A DNA stretch of 64,000 nt, from contig CAYOOA010000004.1 of assembly GCA_964405455.1 (NCBI GenBank), positions 15,510 through 79,509 on the forward strand, in the 5' to 3' direction. Both the position numbers and the translations under genes were made by a program. This stretch comes from CALESS01 sp964405455. GTDB taxonomy: Bacteria; Chloroflexota; Anaerolineae; Anaerolineales; Anaerolineaceae. Below the pieces are notes generated by a model, which saw nothing but the letters and a program-made list of their open reading frames with translations, was not told the origin of the DNA and did not search any database. Positions 34,048 through 42,319 of this stretch are shown here, piece by piece; within the stretch, counting starts at the first letter, position 1, and the number at the start of each line of letters is the position of its first letter.

Positions 34048-34797
34048 ATGTTGGAACGAGTTGATCTGACCCAGGTACTGACAAAAGAAGAATATGAAAC
34101 GAGACTGATTCCCCTGCAAGAAAAGTTGCTGCTTTTCCAGCATGAGCTATACATACGCAAACGGGCCATGGTAATTGTTTTTGAGGGTTGGGATGCAGCT
34201 GGAAAAGGCGGAGCCATCCGCCGTATCACAGAACGCCTGGACTCGCGAGGCTATGAAGTTTTCCCGATTGCTGCGCCGGCCGGCGAAGATCGCACACACC
34301 ATTACCTGTATCGGTTTTGGCGACGCCTGCTTCCACCCACCGAGAAGCAAATTCAAATATTTGACCGGAGCTGGTACGGGCGGGTGTTGGTGGAACGGGT
34401 GGAGGGTTTCTGCAATCAACCTGCCTGGAAGCGGGCCTACCGGGAGATGAATGAATTCGAGCATCAATTGGTTTCAGCCGGATTCATCCTGGCAAAGTTT
34501 TGGCTGCACATCAGCCCGGAAGAACAGGAGATGCGCTTTACCGATCGGCAGGCGAATGCAGCCAAAAGCTGGAAATTGACCGAAGAAGACTGGCGCAACC
34601 GCGAAAAATGGCCGCTCTACCTGGAGGCGGTGGAGGAAATGCTGGTAAAAACCAGTACGCTCACCGCTCCCTGGACCGTAGTGGAGGCGAACGATAAGTA
34701 TTTCGCACGGATCAAGGTGCTGGAGACAGTCGTTGGCGCCATCCAGGCCGGCCTGAATATTTCACCTCCCGATGGCAAAGGCAAAAAGAAGAAGTAA
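34048..34797 (+). CDS. PPK2-family polyphosphate:nucleotide phosphotransferase, copy 2
   Basis: A 249-residue PPK2 with Walker A GWDAAGKGG at residues 47-55, IFDRSWYGRVLVERVEG, and the lid SPEEQEMRFTDRQANAAKSWK. The N-terminal helix and P-loop positions are identical to copy 1, so the pair probably arose by tandem duplication. Both keep the catalytic residues, unlike fused PAP proteins where one half may be degenerate. The tail is lysine-rich (GKGKKKK). It could form homo- or hetero-oligomers with copy 1 and convert AMP to ADP using polyphosphate. Confidence 0.9.
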   Translation: MLERVDLTQVLTKEEYETRLIPLQEKLLLFQHELYIRKRAMVIVFEGWDAAGKGGAIRRITERLDSRGYEVFPIAAPAGEDRTHHYLYRFWRRLLPPTEKQIQIFDRSWYGRVLVERVEGFCNQPAWKRAYREMNEFEHQLVSAGFILAKFWLHISPEEQEMRFTDRQANAAKSWKLTEEDWRNREKWPLYLEAVEEMLVKTSTLTAPWTVVEANDKYFARIKVLETVVGAIQAGLNISPPDGKGKKKK

Positions 34798-34812
34798 ACA
34801 AGCAGAAGTAAA

Positions 34813-34845
34813 CCAACAGCCCGCTGTCTTCGAGCGGGCTGTTGG
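34813..34845. terminator. Probable bidirectional terminator
   Basis: A 12-bp stem (34813-34824 with 34834-34845) and a 9-nt loop between the convergent PPK2 and CHAD genes. T tracts on both sides are short, so efficiency is uncertain. Confidence 0.65.
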
Positions 34846-34849
34846 TCGA

Positions 34850-35887
34850 TTAAATTTCCTCTGGTGCAGGTGGGGGAACAACCTCGCCGGGTGAAGGTGG
34901 CTGTGGGGGATAAATGATCAGGCGGGATATGAGCGGCCCTGCGGTGGTGCGGCTCAAGTTCTCCCAGAGGCCTTTCGTCAGGGCAGCATCCCAATCCACG
35001 ATGAATTCTTCGTATAGCCTGGTTCTGGCTGCGGCTCGGTCGGCCTGGAAGGCAAGCAGACCGGGTACCAGGAGGTTGAACGGGTCGGAACGGCCGTAAA
35101 ACCAGGCGGTACGCTGCTTTTCCTCTTCCATGAAAACTGGCAGATAATCCGCCCAGACATCACAATCGTGCAACAAACCCAATTGATCCTGGAACTTGCG
35201 GCAGGTATTCTGGGACGGCTTTAATTCATCAGGATAGAGCGGGGCAAAGAGTTCAAGCGTATAGCGAAGATGCTTGGCTGTAATCCGCTGGGCATGGAGA
35301 TCGAGGATGTTGGCAGGATCGCGGATCAGTTCCGAACGAGAGAAGAAATCAACCAGGCGGGAGGAAATGACTGAGTGAGCCAGGTCGTACAATTCGGCAG
35401 CAGGTGGAATTTGATCGTCTTGCAGCCCCGCCAGGGGATCGAGGAGCGTGTGCATATCCGCAGCCGTGCCGGAGGCTTCAAACTCCGCCAGGGTTTTTAG
35501 GACCCTGGTCTGTAATTTGGCCCGGCGCTGGTCCAGGCGCAGGATCAAGCGCCGGATACCCGGCACGAGCTGGCTGGTCGTGTGGATCTGATTGAGAAAT
35601 TCCTGAAGGCTGACGATCTGTACATCCAGATCGCGGGCGGCACCCAGGGAGCGGGTGATGCGGCGAATGGGCTGGCCCCAGGAATTGATTTTCCTGGCGG
35701 GCAGGGCATTAATAAAAACCGGCAGGGCATTCCTCAACCGGCGCGAAGCCACACGCATACGGTGGATGTATTCTATGTCCTGCCCCTGGCGAACGCCTTC
35801 GATCTCCCCCGTCAACGCATCCAGGTGGCGAAGAATAAGCTTCGCTCCGAAGATGGCAATCGGTGTTGGCTCGGGAGACTTTTTCAT
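34850..35887 (-). CDS. CHAD domain protein
   Basis: A 345-residue helical protein with the conserved histidine/arginine surface of CHAD domains: YIHRMRVASRRLRNAL near residues 40-55, GAARDLDVQ, and AKHLRYTLELFAPLYP. CHAD domains bind polyphosphate granules through basic grooves. The C-terminal tail is proline-rich (PPQPPSPGEVVPPPAPEE). I start at 35887; the longer version from 35944 would overlap the kinase-like gene. It follows that gene by 10 bp. The location opposite the PPK2 pair fits a polyphosphate role. Confidence 0.85.
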   Translation of the reverse strand: MKKSPEPTPIAIFGAKLILRHLDALTGEIEGVRQGQDIEYIHRMRVASRRLRNALPVFINALPARKINSWGQPIRRITRSLGAARDLDVQIVSLQEFLNQIHTTSQLVPGIRRLILRLDQRRAKLQTRVLKTLAEFEASGTAADMHTLLDPLAGLQDDQIPPAAELYDLAHSVISSRLVDFFSRSELIRDPANILDLHAQRITAKHLRYTLELFAPLYPDELKPSQNTCRKFQDQLGLLHDCDVWADYLPVFMEEEKQRTAWFYGRSDPFNLLVPGLLAFQADRAAARTRLYEEFIVDWDAALTKGLWENLSRTTAGPLISRLIIYPPQPPSPGEVVPPPAPEEI

Positions 35888-35897
35888 CGATGATCGA

Positions 35898-36587
35898 TCA
35901 GGATTTTGGCAGGAAAGGCCGGATGTTTCGGCGCAACTCTTCATTCACAGTAGAGACAGCCCGGGAGGCATCAATAACAGCGAAGTTATATTCACTGGCC
36001 ATTGCGTCGAACTGCTCGATCATACGGGTTTGGTAGAGAACAAAACTGTCATACATGTTATCTGCATGGGTAATATCCATGCCAGCTTCCCAGTAGTTGA
36101 ATCCACGGCCGTGAACAATCCGTGAGACCAGAGAATTCATATCGGTGCGCAGGTAGAGCACAAGATCTGGTTTCAAGGCGAAGCCATAAACCTTCCGCGC
36201 CCAGCGTGGATCGGCGCCGCGAACGACATCTCGGGCTACAATGGAGTAAAAATAACGATCTGAAAGGACAATAAAGCCTGCCCGCAAAGCCGGGATTATC
36301 TGGTTTTCCAGCCGATCGGCAAAATCAGTGGCATAAAAAAGGCTCATCGTCAACTTGCCCAGGGTGTGGCCTTGCTTTGCGGCATCCAGACCAGGCTGAG
36401 TGAGGGGGGAGCGGCGTAAGCCTGTATCGGAAACCGCATAACCCTGTTCCTCCAGCCATTGGCGCAGCATGGTGATTTGCGTGGAGCGGCCAACACCATC
36501 CGTACCTTCCAATACAATCAAGCGGCCTGGGTAATCAGTCAGGCTGCGGTAAGGGAACCCTGCTCCGTAAAATTCTGCCTGTGTCAT
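35898..36587 (-). CDS. Thymidylate-kinase-like protein with Arg in the P-loop
   Basis: A 229-residue P-loop protein of the TMK family. The Walker A motif at 28-35 reads GTDGVGRS, with Arg34 where the catalytic Lys should be. The DRY motif is LSDRYFYSIVARD near 110-122. The PDLVLYLRTD segment follows. The Lys-to-Arg change probably weakens or abolishes kinase activity, so it may be a regulatory or binding partner of the adjacent intact paralogue. It starts with GGAGG upstream and overlaps that gene by 4 bp (ATGA). Confidence 0.78.
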   Translation of the reverse strand: MTQAEFYGAGFPYRSLTDYPGRLIVLEGTDGVGRSTQITMLRQWLEEQGYAVSDTGLRRSPLTQPGLDAAKQGHTLGKLTMSLFYATDFADRLENQIIPALRAGFIVLSDRYFYSIVARDVVRGADPRWARKVYGFALKPDLVLYLRTDMNSLVSRIVHGRGFNYWEAGMDITHADNMYDSFVLYQTRMIEQFDAMASEYNFAVIDASRAVSTVNEELRRNIRPFLPKS

Positions 36588-37333
36588 TTACTGCCTCCTT
36601 CGGCCTGGGTCTGATTTGCTGGTTCTTCAATTCGCCGGGAGGGGCGCCGAGGAGAGAGGGTAGGATGTGGCAGTCCTTTCCAACCCCGCAGGGCTTGCTT
36701 AACCGTTTGCCGGACAATTTTTTGCTGTTCTTCGACTGCAAGTGTGCCGTCGACGACCGTGAAATTGAATTCCGGTACCATTAAATCATATTGATCGAGG
36801 ATGCGGCCTTGAAACAGGCGGAAACTGGTGACCTTGTTATCCGACAAACCCAGATCCATCCCGGCCTCGTAATACTTGATCTCTGCGCGTGAGGAGGTGA
36901 TCCGGTCAACGGCCACGTCCAGGGGAACGCGGAAATAGAAGGCGATGTCCGGCTGGGTGGCGAAGGAATACAGGTTGCGCACCCATTCAGGATCGACGCC
37001 GCGGGCTACGTCACGGGCAAAGGCGGTGAAGGCGAAACGATCGGCAAGGACGATGACACCGGCTTTCAGCAAGGGTAAGATATGATTTTCCCAACGATCG
37101 GCAAAATCTGTTGCCTGGATGAGAGAAAAAGTAGTGGGGGTAAAAAGGCGATCCTTTTTACCAAACCGGGTGGTGGATTTAACAAGGTCAGAAGAGTTCC
37201 ACTCGGAAAAATAGACTGAAAGGCCGTGCGACAGCAGGTATTTATGCAGCAAATCAATCTGGGTTGATTTCCCACTGCCGTCAATGCCTTCCACAATAAT
37301 TAATTTTCCGCTGTAATTGGCTGGTTTTAACAC
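36584..37333 (-). CDS. Thymidylate-kinase-like protein, intact P-loop
   Basis: A 249-residue TMK-family protein. Walker A is EGIDGSGKST near residues 15-24 and the DR motif is LADRFAFTAFARD. The segment PDIAFYFRVPLDVAVDRI is typical of nucleotide kinases. Residues 155-190 are similar in both paralogues (YYEAGMDLGLSDN against YWEAGMDITHADN) and differ from standard TMK. The C-terminal 30 residues are low-complexity and basic. The start is GTG with GAGGG upstream. It could be the organism's dTMP kinase or a kinase specialised for the phosphate island; the gene context favours the latter. Confidence 0.78.
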   Translation of the reverse strand: MLKPANYSGKLIIVEGIDGSGKSTQIDLLHKYLLSHGLSVYFSEWNSSDLVKSTTRFGKKDRLFTPTTFSLIQATDFADRWENHILPLLKAGVIVLADRFAFTAFARDVARGVDPEWVRNLYSFATQPDIAFYFRVPLDVAVDRITSSRAEIKYYEAGMDLGLSDNKVTSFRLFQGRILDQYDLMVPEFNFTVVDGTLAVEEQQKIVRQTVKQALRGWKGLPHPTLSPRRPSRRIEEPANQTQAEGGSK

Positions 37334-37427
37334 AGGACACCCTCAAAAACTGGATTCATATACGAGTTTGATTAATTATACAACAGAGTATGGTTGACTG
37401 AATCACAGCCTTGAGCTGGAAAATATC

Positions 37428-37459
37428 CATCAAAAAAGCCCGGAAGGGCTTTTTTGATG
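37428..37459 (-). terminator. Rho-independent terminator after phoU
   Basis: A 14-bp stem (37428-37441 with 37446-37459) with a 4-nt loop. On the minus strand the 3' arm carries six T residues after GGGC, the canonical form. It separates phoU from the kinase-like genes. Confidence 0.85.
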
Positions 37460-37462
37460 ATT

Positions 37463-38140
37463 TTATTCACTATCTTCGTCGTCTGCCTGTTCCAACTCCA
37501 ATAATTCACCAGTGACAATAAAGATCGTGCGTTCGCAGATATTGGTAACCCGGTCAGCCATGCGCTCCAGGTTGTGGACGACCCACATTAAAAGATTGGC
37601 ATGATCAATGGTTTCAGGGTTGGCTATCATGGATGTGACGATATGGTTGGAAATCCGCACGTAAAGACCGTCAACAGCATCATCTTCCATGGGGATCGTG
37701 CTGGCGGCTGCAGTATCTTCCGAGATAAACGCACCTAGCGCCCGGTGAAGCATGGAGACGGCTGAATCCGCCATCAGGCTGATATCGCGGATCGGGATGG
37801 GAATCTCGTAATTCTCGAGGTTGATGACCACTTTCCCAATCCCCTTGGCATAATCACCCATGCGCTCCAGTTCAGTGATGATTTCCAGGATGGCAGTCAA
37901 TTTACGCAAATCCCTGGCCATGGGTTGCTGGGTGGCGATGATGATGAGAATGTTGTTTTCGATGGCAAACCTTTTTTCGTTGATCAGGTGGTCATCGTTG
38001 TAAATCTTCCTGGCGAGATGAATGTCGCGCAAGCGCAGTGCTTCGATGGATTTCAGTACAGCCTGTTCAACCATACTGCCGAGGAGAAGTACTTCATCCT
38101 GTAATTGATGTATCTGGCGTTCCAATGTATCACGTGGCAT
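37463..38140 (-). CDS. phoU: Phosphate signalling protein PhoU
   Basis: A 225-residue helical protein with two PhoU three-helix bundles. The metal-binding E/DxxxD signatures are ITELERMGDYAKGI near residue 92 and HNLERMADRVTNI near residue 195. It links the PstSCAB transporter to the PhoR kinase and keeps the Pho regulon off when phosphate is high. The acidic tail ELEQADDEDSE is variable in the family. A GAGGAG lies 11 nt upstream of the ATG, a rather long spacing. It follows pstB by 95 bp. Confidence 0.95.
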   Translation of the reverse strand: MPRDTLERQIHQLQDEVLLLGSMVEQAVLKSIEALRLRDIHLARKIYNDDHLINEKRFAIENNILIIIATQQPMARDLRKLTAILEIITELERMGDYAKGIGKVVINLENYEIPIPIRDISLMADSAVSMLHRALGAFISEDTAAASTIPMEDDAVDGLYVRISNHIVTSMIANPETIDHANLLMWVVHNLERMADRVTNICERTIFIVTGELLELEQADDEDSE

Positions 38141-38235
38141 TATATTATTTTCTCCTCAACTCTTTTTCATCATCCTATTCACTGAGCCATATGATTACAG
38201 CTTACCATCTTAATATACTACAAGATTTGATAAAT

Positions 38236-39060
38236 CTATCCAAACCGACCTGTAACATAATCCTCTGTGCGTTTATTGGAGGGATTTGTAAAAATAATCT
38301 GGGTTCGATCAAACTCGATCAGGCTGCCTGAGCGGGTTTCGTCAATCATCATCATGGCAGTAAAATCAGAAACGCGGGCTGCCTGCTGCATATTATGAGT
38401 AACGATGATGATGGTATAACTTTTAGCCAGGTCATGCATTAATTCTTCGATACGTAATGTTGAAATTGGATCCAGGGCAGATGCAGGTTCATCCATCAGG
38501 ATTATTTCTGGTTGGACTGCCAGGGCGCGGGCGATGCATAAGCGCTGCTGCTGTCCACCTGATAGGGATGTCCCGGATTGATGCAATTTATCCTTAACCT
38601 CATCCCATAATGCGGATTGCTTGAGGCTGCTTTCTACAATTCCATCCAGGTCGGAACGATTGCGGATGCCGTATAAACGGGGGCCATAGGCTACATTGTC
38701 GTAGATCGATTTTGGAAAGGGATTCGGTCGTTGAAATACCATTCCCACGCGGCGGCGGATGTCGACCACGTCAACACCGGGTGAGAAAATATTCATACCA
38801 TCCAATAAGATAGAACCCTCGATATGCGCGCCAGGGGTCAGGTCGTTCATACGGTTAAAGGACCTAAGAAGCGTGGACTTTCCACATCCGGACGGTCCGA
38901 TAATGGCAGTGATTTTATTTTCTAGGATGTTCAAGTTGATCGTGTTTAATGCGCGAAATTTTCCATAAAATACGGAGAGGCTCTGAACCTCCATCTTCAC
39001 GCGTTTTTGATCAATTGAAGGCAAAATCTGAGTCTGGACAGATTGCAGGTTTATCTGCAT
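38236..39060 (-). CDS. pstB: Phosphate ABC transporter ATP-binding protein PstB
   Basis: A 274-residue ABC ATPase. Walker A is GPSGCGKST, the Q-loop VFQRPNPFPKSIYDNV is diagnostic for PstB, the signature is SLSGGQQQR, and Walker B is IILMDEPASALDP. It energises phosphate uptake with PstA and PstC. SD AGAGG precedes the ATG, 2 bp after the pstA stop. Confidence 0.96.
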   Translation of the reverse strand: MQINLQSVQTQILPSIDQKRVKMEVQSLSVFYGKFRALNTINLNILENKITAIIGPSGCGKSTLLRSFNRMNDLTPGAHIEGSILLDGMNIFSPGVDVVDIRRRVGMVFQRPNPFPKSIYDNVAYGPRLYGIRNRSDLDGIVESSLKQSALWDEVKDKLHQSGTSLSGGQQQRLCIARALAVQPEIILMDEPASALDPISTLRIEELMHDLAKSYTIIIVTHNMQQAARVSDFTAMMMIDETRSGSLIEFDRTQIIFTNPSNKRTEDYVTGRFG

Positions 39061-39062
39061 GG

Positions 39063-40007
39063 CTAACCTCTTAGTTTTTGTTTACGAATATTGATCCACA
39101 CCCGGGCCAGGATGTTTGTCGACAGAACCACTATCAACAGTACCAGGGCAACCGCCCAGGATTGTTCGATCCGCTCAGGGTAGGGTTGTTGGGCATACTT
39201 CCATAGAGTTAATGGGAGTGAATCGATGGGTGACCCGAAGATGCGCTTTAGGATTTCAAAGATGCTTTGATGATTTGTAACTCCGCTCTGAATGATTGCG
39301 CCAAGATCGTAGCGCTCATTTCCGAGCGTAGTAAATAATAATGGTGCAGTTTCTCCGGCTGCCCGAGCGACAGCAAGGAGAACACCCGTGATAACGCCAT
39401 CCAGGGCGGCAGGCAATAGGACACTGAGGGATGTTTTCCATTCGGGAGCGCCAAGCGCCAGAGATGCCTCGCGAAGTGATCCTGGAACCAGCTTGAGCAT
39501 TTCCTCCGTGGTTCGGATGATCGTGGGAAGCATCAAAATTGACAACGCAGCAGCCCCTGCCAGGGCCGAATAATGACCCTGGGGTTTGACAATCAGGGCA
39601 TAACCGAATAAACCGACAACGATGGAGGGTACACCCGCGAGCACATCTGTACTGAAGCGCAGGACAACACCCAGCATAGTATTCGGATGGCGGGAAGCAT
39701 AAAATGCCGCCAGGACACCGGGAATAAATGCCAGGATGGTTGCAAGGAGGGTTACAACCAACGTACCTTCGATCGCGTGCAGGACCCCGCCGCCTTGAAT
39801 CCCCATTGGCCGAGGCAGATGGATAAAGAAATCCAGGTTGATGGATTTTCCTCCCCGAACGACGATGTATCCTATGATCCAGAATAAGGGTACCAGGGCC
39901 AGAAGAGTCAACACCCCGGAAATACTCAGCATGAAGGAATTGGTGAGTTTGCGCTGATTCTTACGCCTGGTGACGCCTTGTTGCAGCAATTCTTTATATT
40001 CGGTCAT
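39063..40007 (-). CDS. pstA: Phosphate ABC transporter permease PstA
   Basis: A 314-residue permease with six membrane segments; the first is at about 28-51. The EAA cytoplasmic loop is in REASLALGAPEWKTSLSVLLPAA. The segment TTEEMLKLVPGSLREA is typical of PstA. Its ATG overlaps the pstC stop by 4 bp, so the two are coupled. Confidence 0.95.
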   Translation of the reverse strand: MTEYKELLQQGVTRRKNQRKLTNSFMLSISGVLTLLALVPLFWIIGYIVVRGGKSINLDFFIHLPRPMGIQGGGVLHAIEGTLVVTLLATILAFIPGVLAAFYASRHPNTMLGVVLRFSTDVLAGVPSIVVGLFGYALIVKPQGHYSALAGAAALSILMLPTIIRTTEEMLKLVPGSLREASLALGAPEWKTSLSVLLPAALDGVITGVLLAVARAAGETAPLLFTTLGNERYDLGAIIQSGVTNHQSIFEILKRIFGSPIDSLPLTLWKYAQQPYPERIEQSWAVALVLLIVVLSTNILARVWINIRKQKLRG

Positions 40008-41008
40008 GCCCTAACCTCCCCGCTAGTTTTTCGGGCGACACGCCAAACCAGCAGGCGAGCCAGGATATTTAAGATCAAGGTCAGGGCGAAAAGCAGGAAG
40101 CCAATTTCGACAAGCGAAGAAGTGTGGAGTTGTGATAAGGCCTCGCCAAATTCGTTGGCAATGATGCTTGCCATGGTGTAACCCGGACGGAGGAGTGAGA
40201 GTGAGCCTTCAATGCTGTTTCCGATTACCATGGTAACAGCCATTGTTTCGCCCAGGGCGCGGCCCAACCCAAGAATGATGGCACCCAGTATTCCGGAAAG
40301 ACCGTAAGGCAAAAGAACCTGCCAAATTGTCTCCCATTGAGTTGCTCCGAGGGCCAGGGCAGCTTCACGTTGTGAATACGGGATGGCTTTCAAAACATCC
40401 CGGCTGACGGCTGCAATGGTGGGAATGATCATAATGGCCAATATCAAACTGGCAGCCAGGCGTGAAGATCCGCTTTGCGGGATGGAGCCAGTAAAGAATA
40501 AGTTGATGCCTGGAATGTTGGAAAAAATGAATGATAACGCATTACCTAATGGAGCAACCACGGTTGGAAGAAAAACAAAAATTCCCCATAAACCATAAAT
40601 TACGCTGGGAATGGCGGCCAATAATTCCACCAACCAGTTGAGTGGAGTTTGCAGCCATTCCGGGCATAATTCAGCCAGGAAGATGGCGATGCCCAAGCCA
40701 AGCGGGAGGGCAAAGATCAGGGCTACGAATGATGTAATCAGGGTTCCGTAAATAAACGGCCAGGCTTGAAAATTGTCATGAACTGGATCCCAGGATGGAT
40801 CAAGGGTAGGCAGAAGAAACCTGATACCGATTTCGTTCCTTGCCTGGGAAGAACCCTGCCATAATAAACCACCAATAGCCAGCATCAAGATTAAAATAAA
40901 GATAGACGCAAGGATGAGTAATCCCTTCCAGGGATGATCACCATGATCCAGAAATTGGGCGATCTTCCCGGATAAGCGTTTTGCTGGGGTGCCAGAATTT
41001 TCCATCAT
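40004..41008 (-). CDS. pstC: Phosphate ABC transporter permease PstC
   Basis: A 334-residue permease with six membrane segments and the PstC-type EAA loop SQREAALALGATQWETIWQVLLP. The periplasmic loop LLPTLDPSWDPVHDNFQAWPFIYGTL is typical. The start is uncertain: ATGs at 41008 and 41005 have no strong Shine-Dalgarno. A GTG at 41026 lies directly at the foot of a 15-bp hairpin, which would block ribosome access. Confidence 0.93.
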   Translation of the reverse strand: MMENSGTPAKRLSGKIAQFLDHGDHPWKGLLILASIFILILMLAIGGLLWQGSSQARNEIGIRFLLPTLDPSWDPVHDNFQAWPFIYGTLITSFVALIFALPLGLGIAIFLAELCPEWLQTPLNWLVELLAAIPSVIYGLWGIFVFLPTVVAPLGNALSFIFSNIPGINLFFTGSIPQSGSSRLAASLILAIMIIPTIAAVSRDVLKAIPYSQREAALALGATQWETIWQVLLPYGLSGILGAIILGLGRALGETMAVTMVIGNSIEGSLSLLRPGYTMASIIANEFGEALSQLHTSSLVEIGFLLFALTLILNILARLLVWRVARKTSGEVRA

Positions 41009-41026
41009 GATCCAATCTATATGCAC

Positions 41027-41064
41027 AGGTTCTGGAGGCGCAGGGGACAGCGCCTCCAGAACCT
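41027..41064 (-). other. Intergenic hairpin between pstS and pstC
   Basis: A 15-bp perfect stem (41027-41041 with 41050-41064) and an 8-nt loop with no T tract. It probably stabilises the upstream pstS message or attenuates readthrough, giving more binding protein than permease. Confidence 0.7.
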
Positions 41065-41079
41065 TAAAGTTTTATGCTC

Positions 41080-42222
41080 TTACTTTACAGGGGTTCCGTT
41101 ACAGGTGACCTCTCCCAGTTTGGCAATTACCTGGTCGCGAATTGCAGTTGGCAGAGTGGAGTAGCCTAGATCTGCAGCAACCTTTCCGGCGGCCGGATCT
41201 GTCAAAGTCCAGGTCAGGTATTCGATGATTTTCTTTGCTTTTACGCAATCGGACATGGATTTGGTGTGCAGGATGATGTAGGTGTATCCGGTAATCGGCC
41301 AGCTGCCTTCACCAGGACCATCGACGATGGTTGCATTAAGATGCTCATCGAAAGCTGAAGCAAAATCAGACATGGCTGATTCGATGCTGGCAGCATTGAC
41401 AGTGACTGTTTTGCCGGCTTTATTAATCAGAGCGGCCATGGAGAGCTTGTTTGAAATGGCGAAGGAGCTTTCCACGTAACCAATGGAGTTCTTGGTGTTG
41501 ATAACTGCGGCGGCCACACCCTGGTTGCCCTTGCCACCGACACCATTGCCCGCTTTGTCAACCGGCCATTCAACTGTAGATGCACCCCCGGCTGTCCAAT
41601 CCTGGCTGAAAGAAGTCAGGGCCTTGGTGAAAATTTCAGTGGTTCCTGATCCATCCGAGCGATGGACGGCGGTAATGGTGGCGTCCGGCAGATAACCATC
41701 CAGACCGGGGTTTAATTTAACAATGGCAGGATCGTTCCATTTATTTACCTTGCCATTATAAATATCGACGAGAGTCTGGCGATCCAGAACCAACGCGGGC
41801 ACCTTGGCGTCTTTGGGGAAATCCTTGGCCCAAACGATATTGTAAATGACCGATACACCGCCAGCCAGCATGGGATACATCTGCAGGTCCTTGCCCTGGG
41901 TGTATTGATCCGCATTGAGCAGGGAGTCTGAGCCGGCAAAATCGAGGGTATTATCCAGGATGCCTGTTTTACCAGCCCCTGAACCAGTGCCCTGGTAATT
42001 GATCACAACGGAAGGATCAACATACTGATAAGCGTAGGTCCACTGGGTGTAGACGGGAAGCGGGAAAGTAGCTCCACCCGCATTGATCTGGATTGAACCA
42101 GGGGCCGCAGATGATTGTTCTCCCGTAGAAGCGGTGGGAGAGGCAGTAGGTGCAGTGCAGGCTGAGAGAAGCAAACTGACAGCCATCACCAAAATAAAAG
42201 AGAAATATACAGGTCGACGCAT
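41080..42222 (-). CDS. pstS: Phosphate-binding lipoprotein PstS
   Basis: A 380-residue periplasmic-type binding protein. The signal peptide ends in a lipobox LLSAC with the lipidated Cys at residue 22. A Thr/Ser/Pro-rich linker follows to about residue 42. Phosphate-binding segments are INAGGATFPLPVY, GTGSGAGKTGI, FAGSDSLLN and VHRSDGSGTTEIF. SD AAAAGGAG lies 5 nt before the ATG. It has its own promoter with a Pho box and leads the transporter genes. Confidence 0.96.
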   Translation of the reverse strand: MRRPVYFSFILVMAVSLLLSACTAPTASPTASTGEQSSAAPGSIQINAGGATFPLPVYTQWTYAYQYVDPSVVINYQGTGSGAGKTGILDNTLDFAGSDSLLNADQYTQGKDLQMYPMLAGGVSVIYNIVWAKDFPKDAKVPALVLDRQTLVDIYNGKVNKWNDPAIVKLNPGLDGYLPDATITAVHRSDGSGTTEIFTKALTSFSQDWTAGGASTVEWPVDKAGNGVGGKGNQGVAAAVINTKNSIGYVESSFAISNKLSMAALINKAGKTVTVNAASIESAMSDFASAFDEHLNATIVDGPGEGSWPITGYTYIILHTKSMSDCVKAKKIIEYLTWTLTDPAAGKVAADLGYSTLPTAIRDQVIAKLGEVTCNGTPVK

Positions 42223-42240
42223 TTTCTAACTCCTTTTCGA

Positions 42241-42263
42241 TATTCTTTGACAGTCAAAGAATA
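42241..42263. promoter_or_regulatory. Palindrome overlapping the pstS -10 and start region
   Basis: Ten-bp arms (42241-42250 with 42254-42263) and a CAG centre. It could be an operator or a 5' UTR hairpin. Confidence 0.5.
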
Positions 42264-42312
42264 ACATGCCAAGGTTAAGGAGCTAGAAAGGGATTGTTAA
42301 CGTCTGGTCAAC
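42258..42312 (-). promoter_or_regulatory. pstS promoter with Pho box
   Basis: On the minus strand GTTGAC (42312), GTTAAC (42301), a weak CTTTCT (42290) and CTTAAC (42279) start every 11 nt. Ten nt after the last repeat comes TGT-TATTCT (42266-42258), an extended -10. Direct repeats of one helical turn ending 10 nt from the -10 are the layout of PhoB-activated promoters. Confidence 0.7.
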
Positions 42313-42319
42313 AGCTTGT

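Noticed and set aside
36600..36690. Repeat-like C terminus of the intact TMK-like gene (HPTLSP-type segment)
   Set aside because: It resembles dispersed intergenic repeats that extend genes, but I saw no second copy in the window, so I do not call a repeat.
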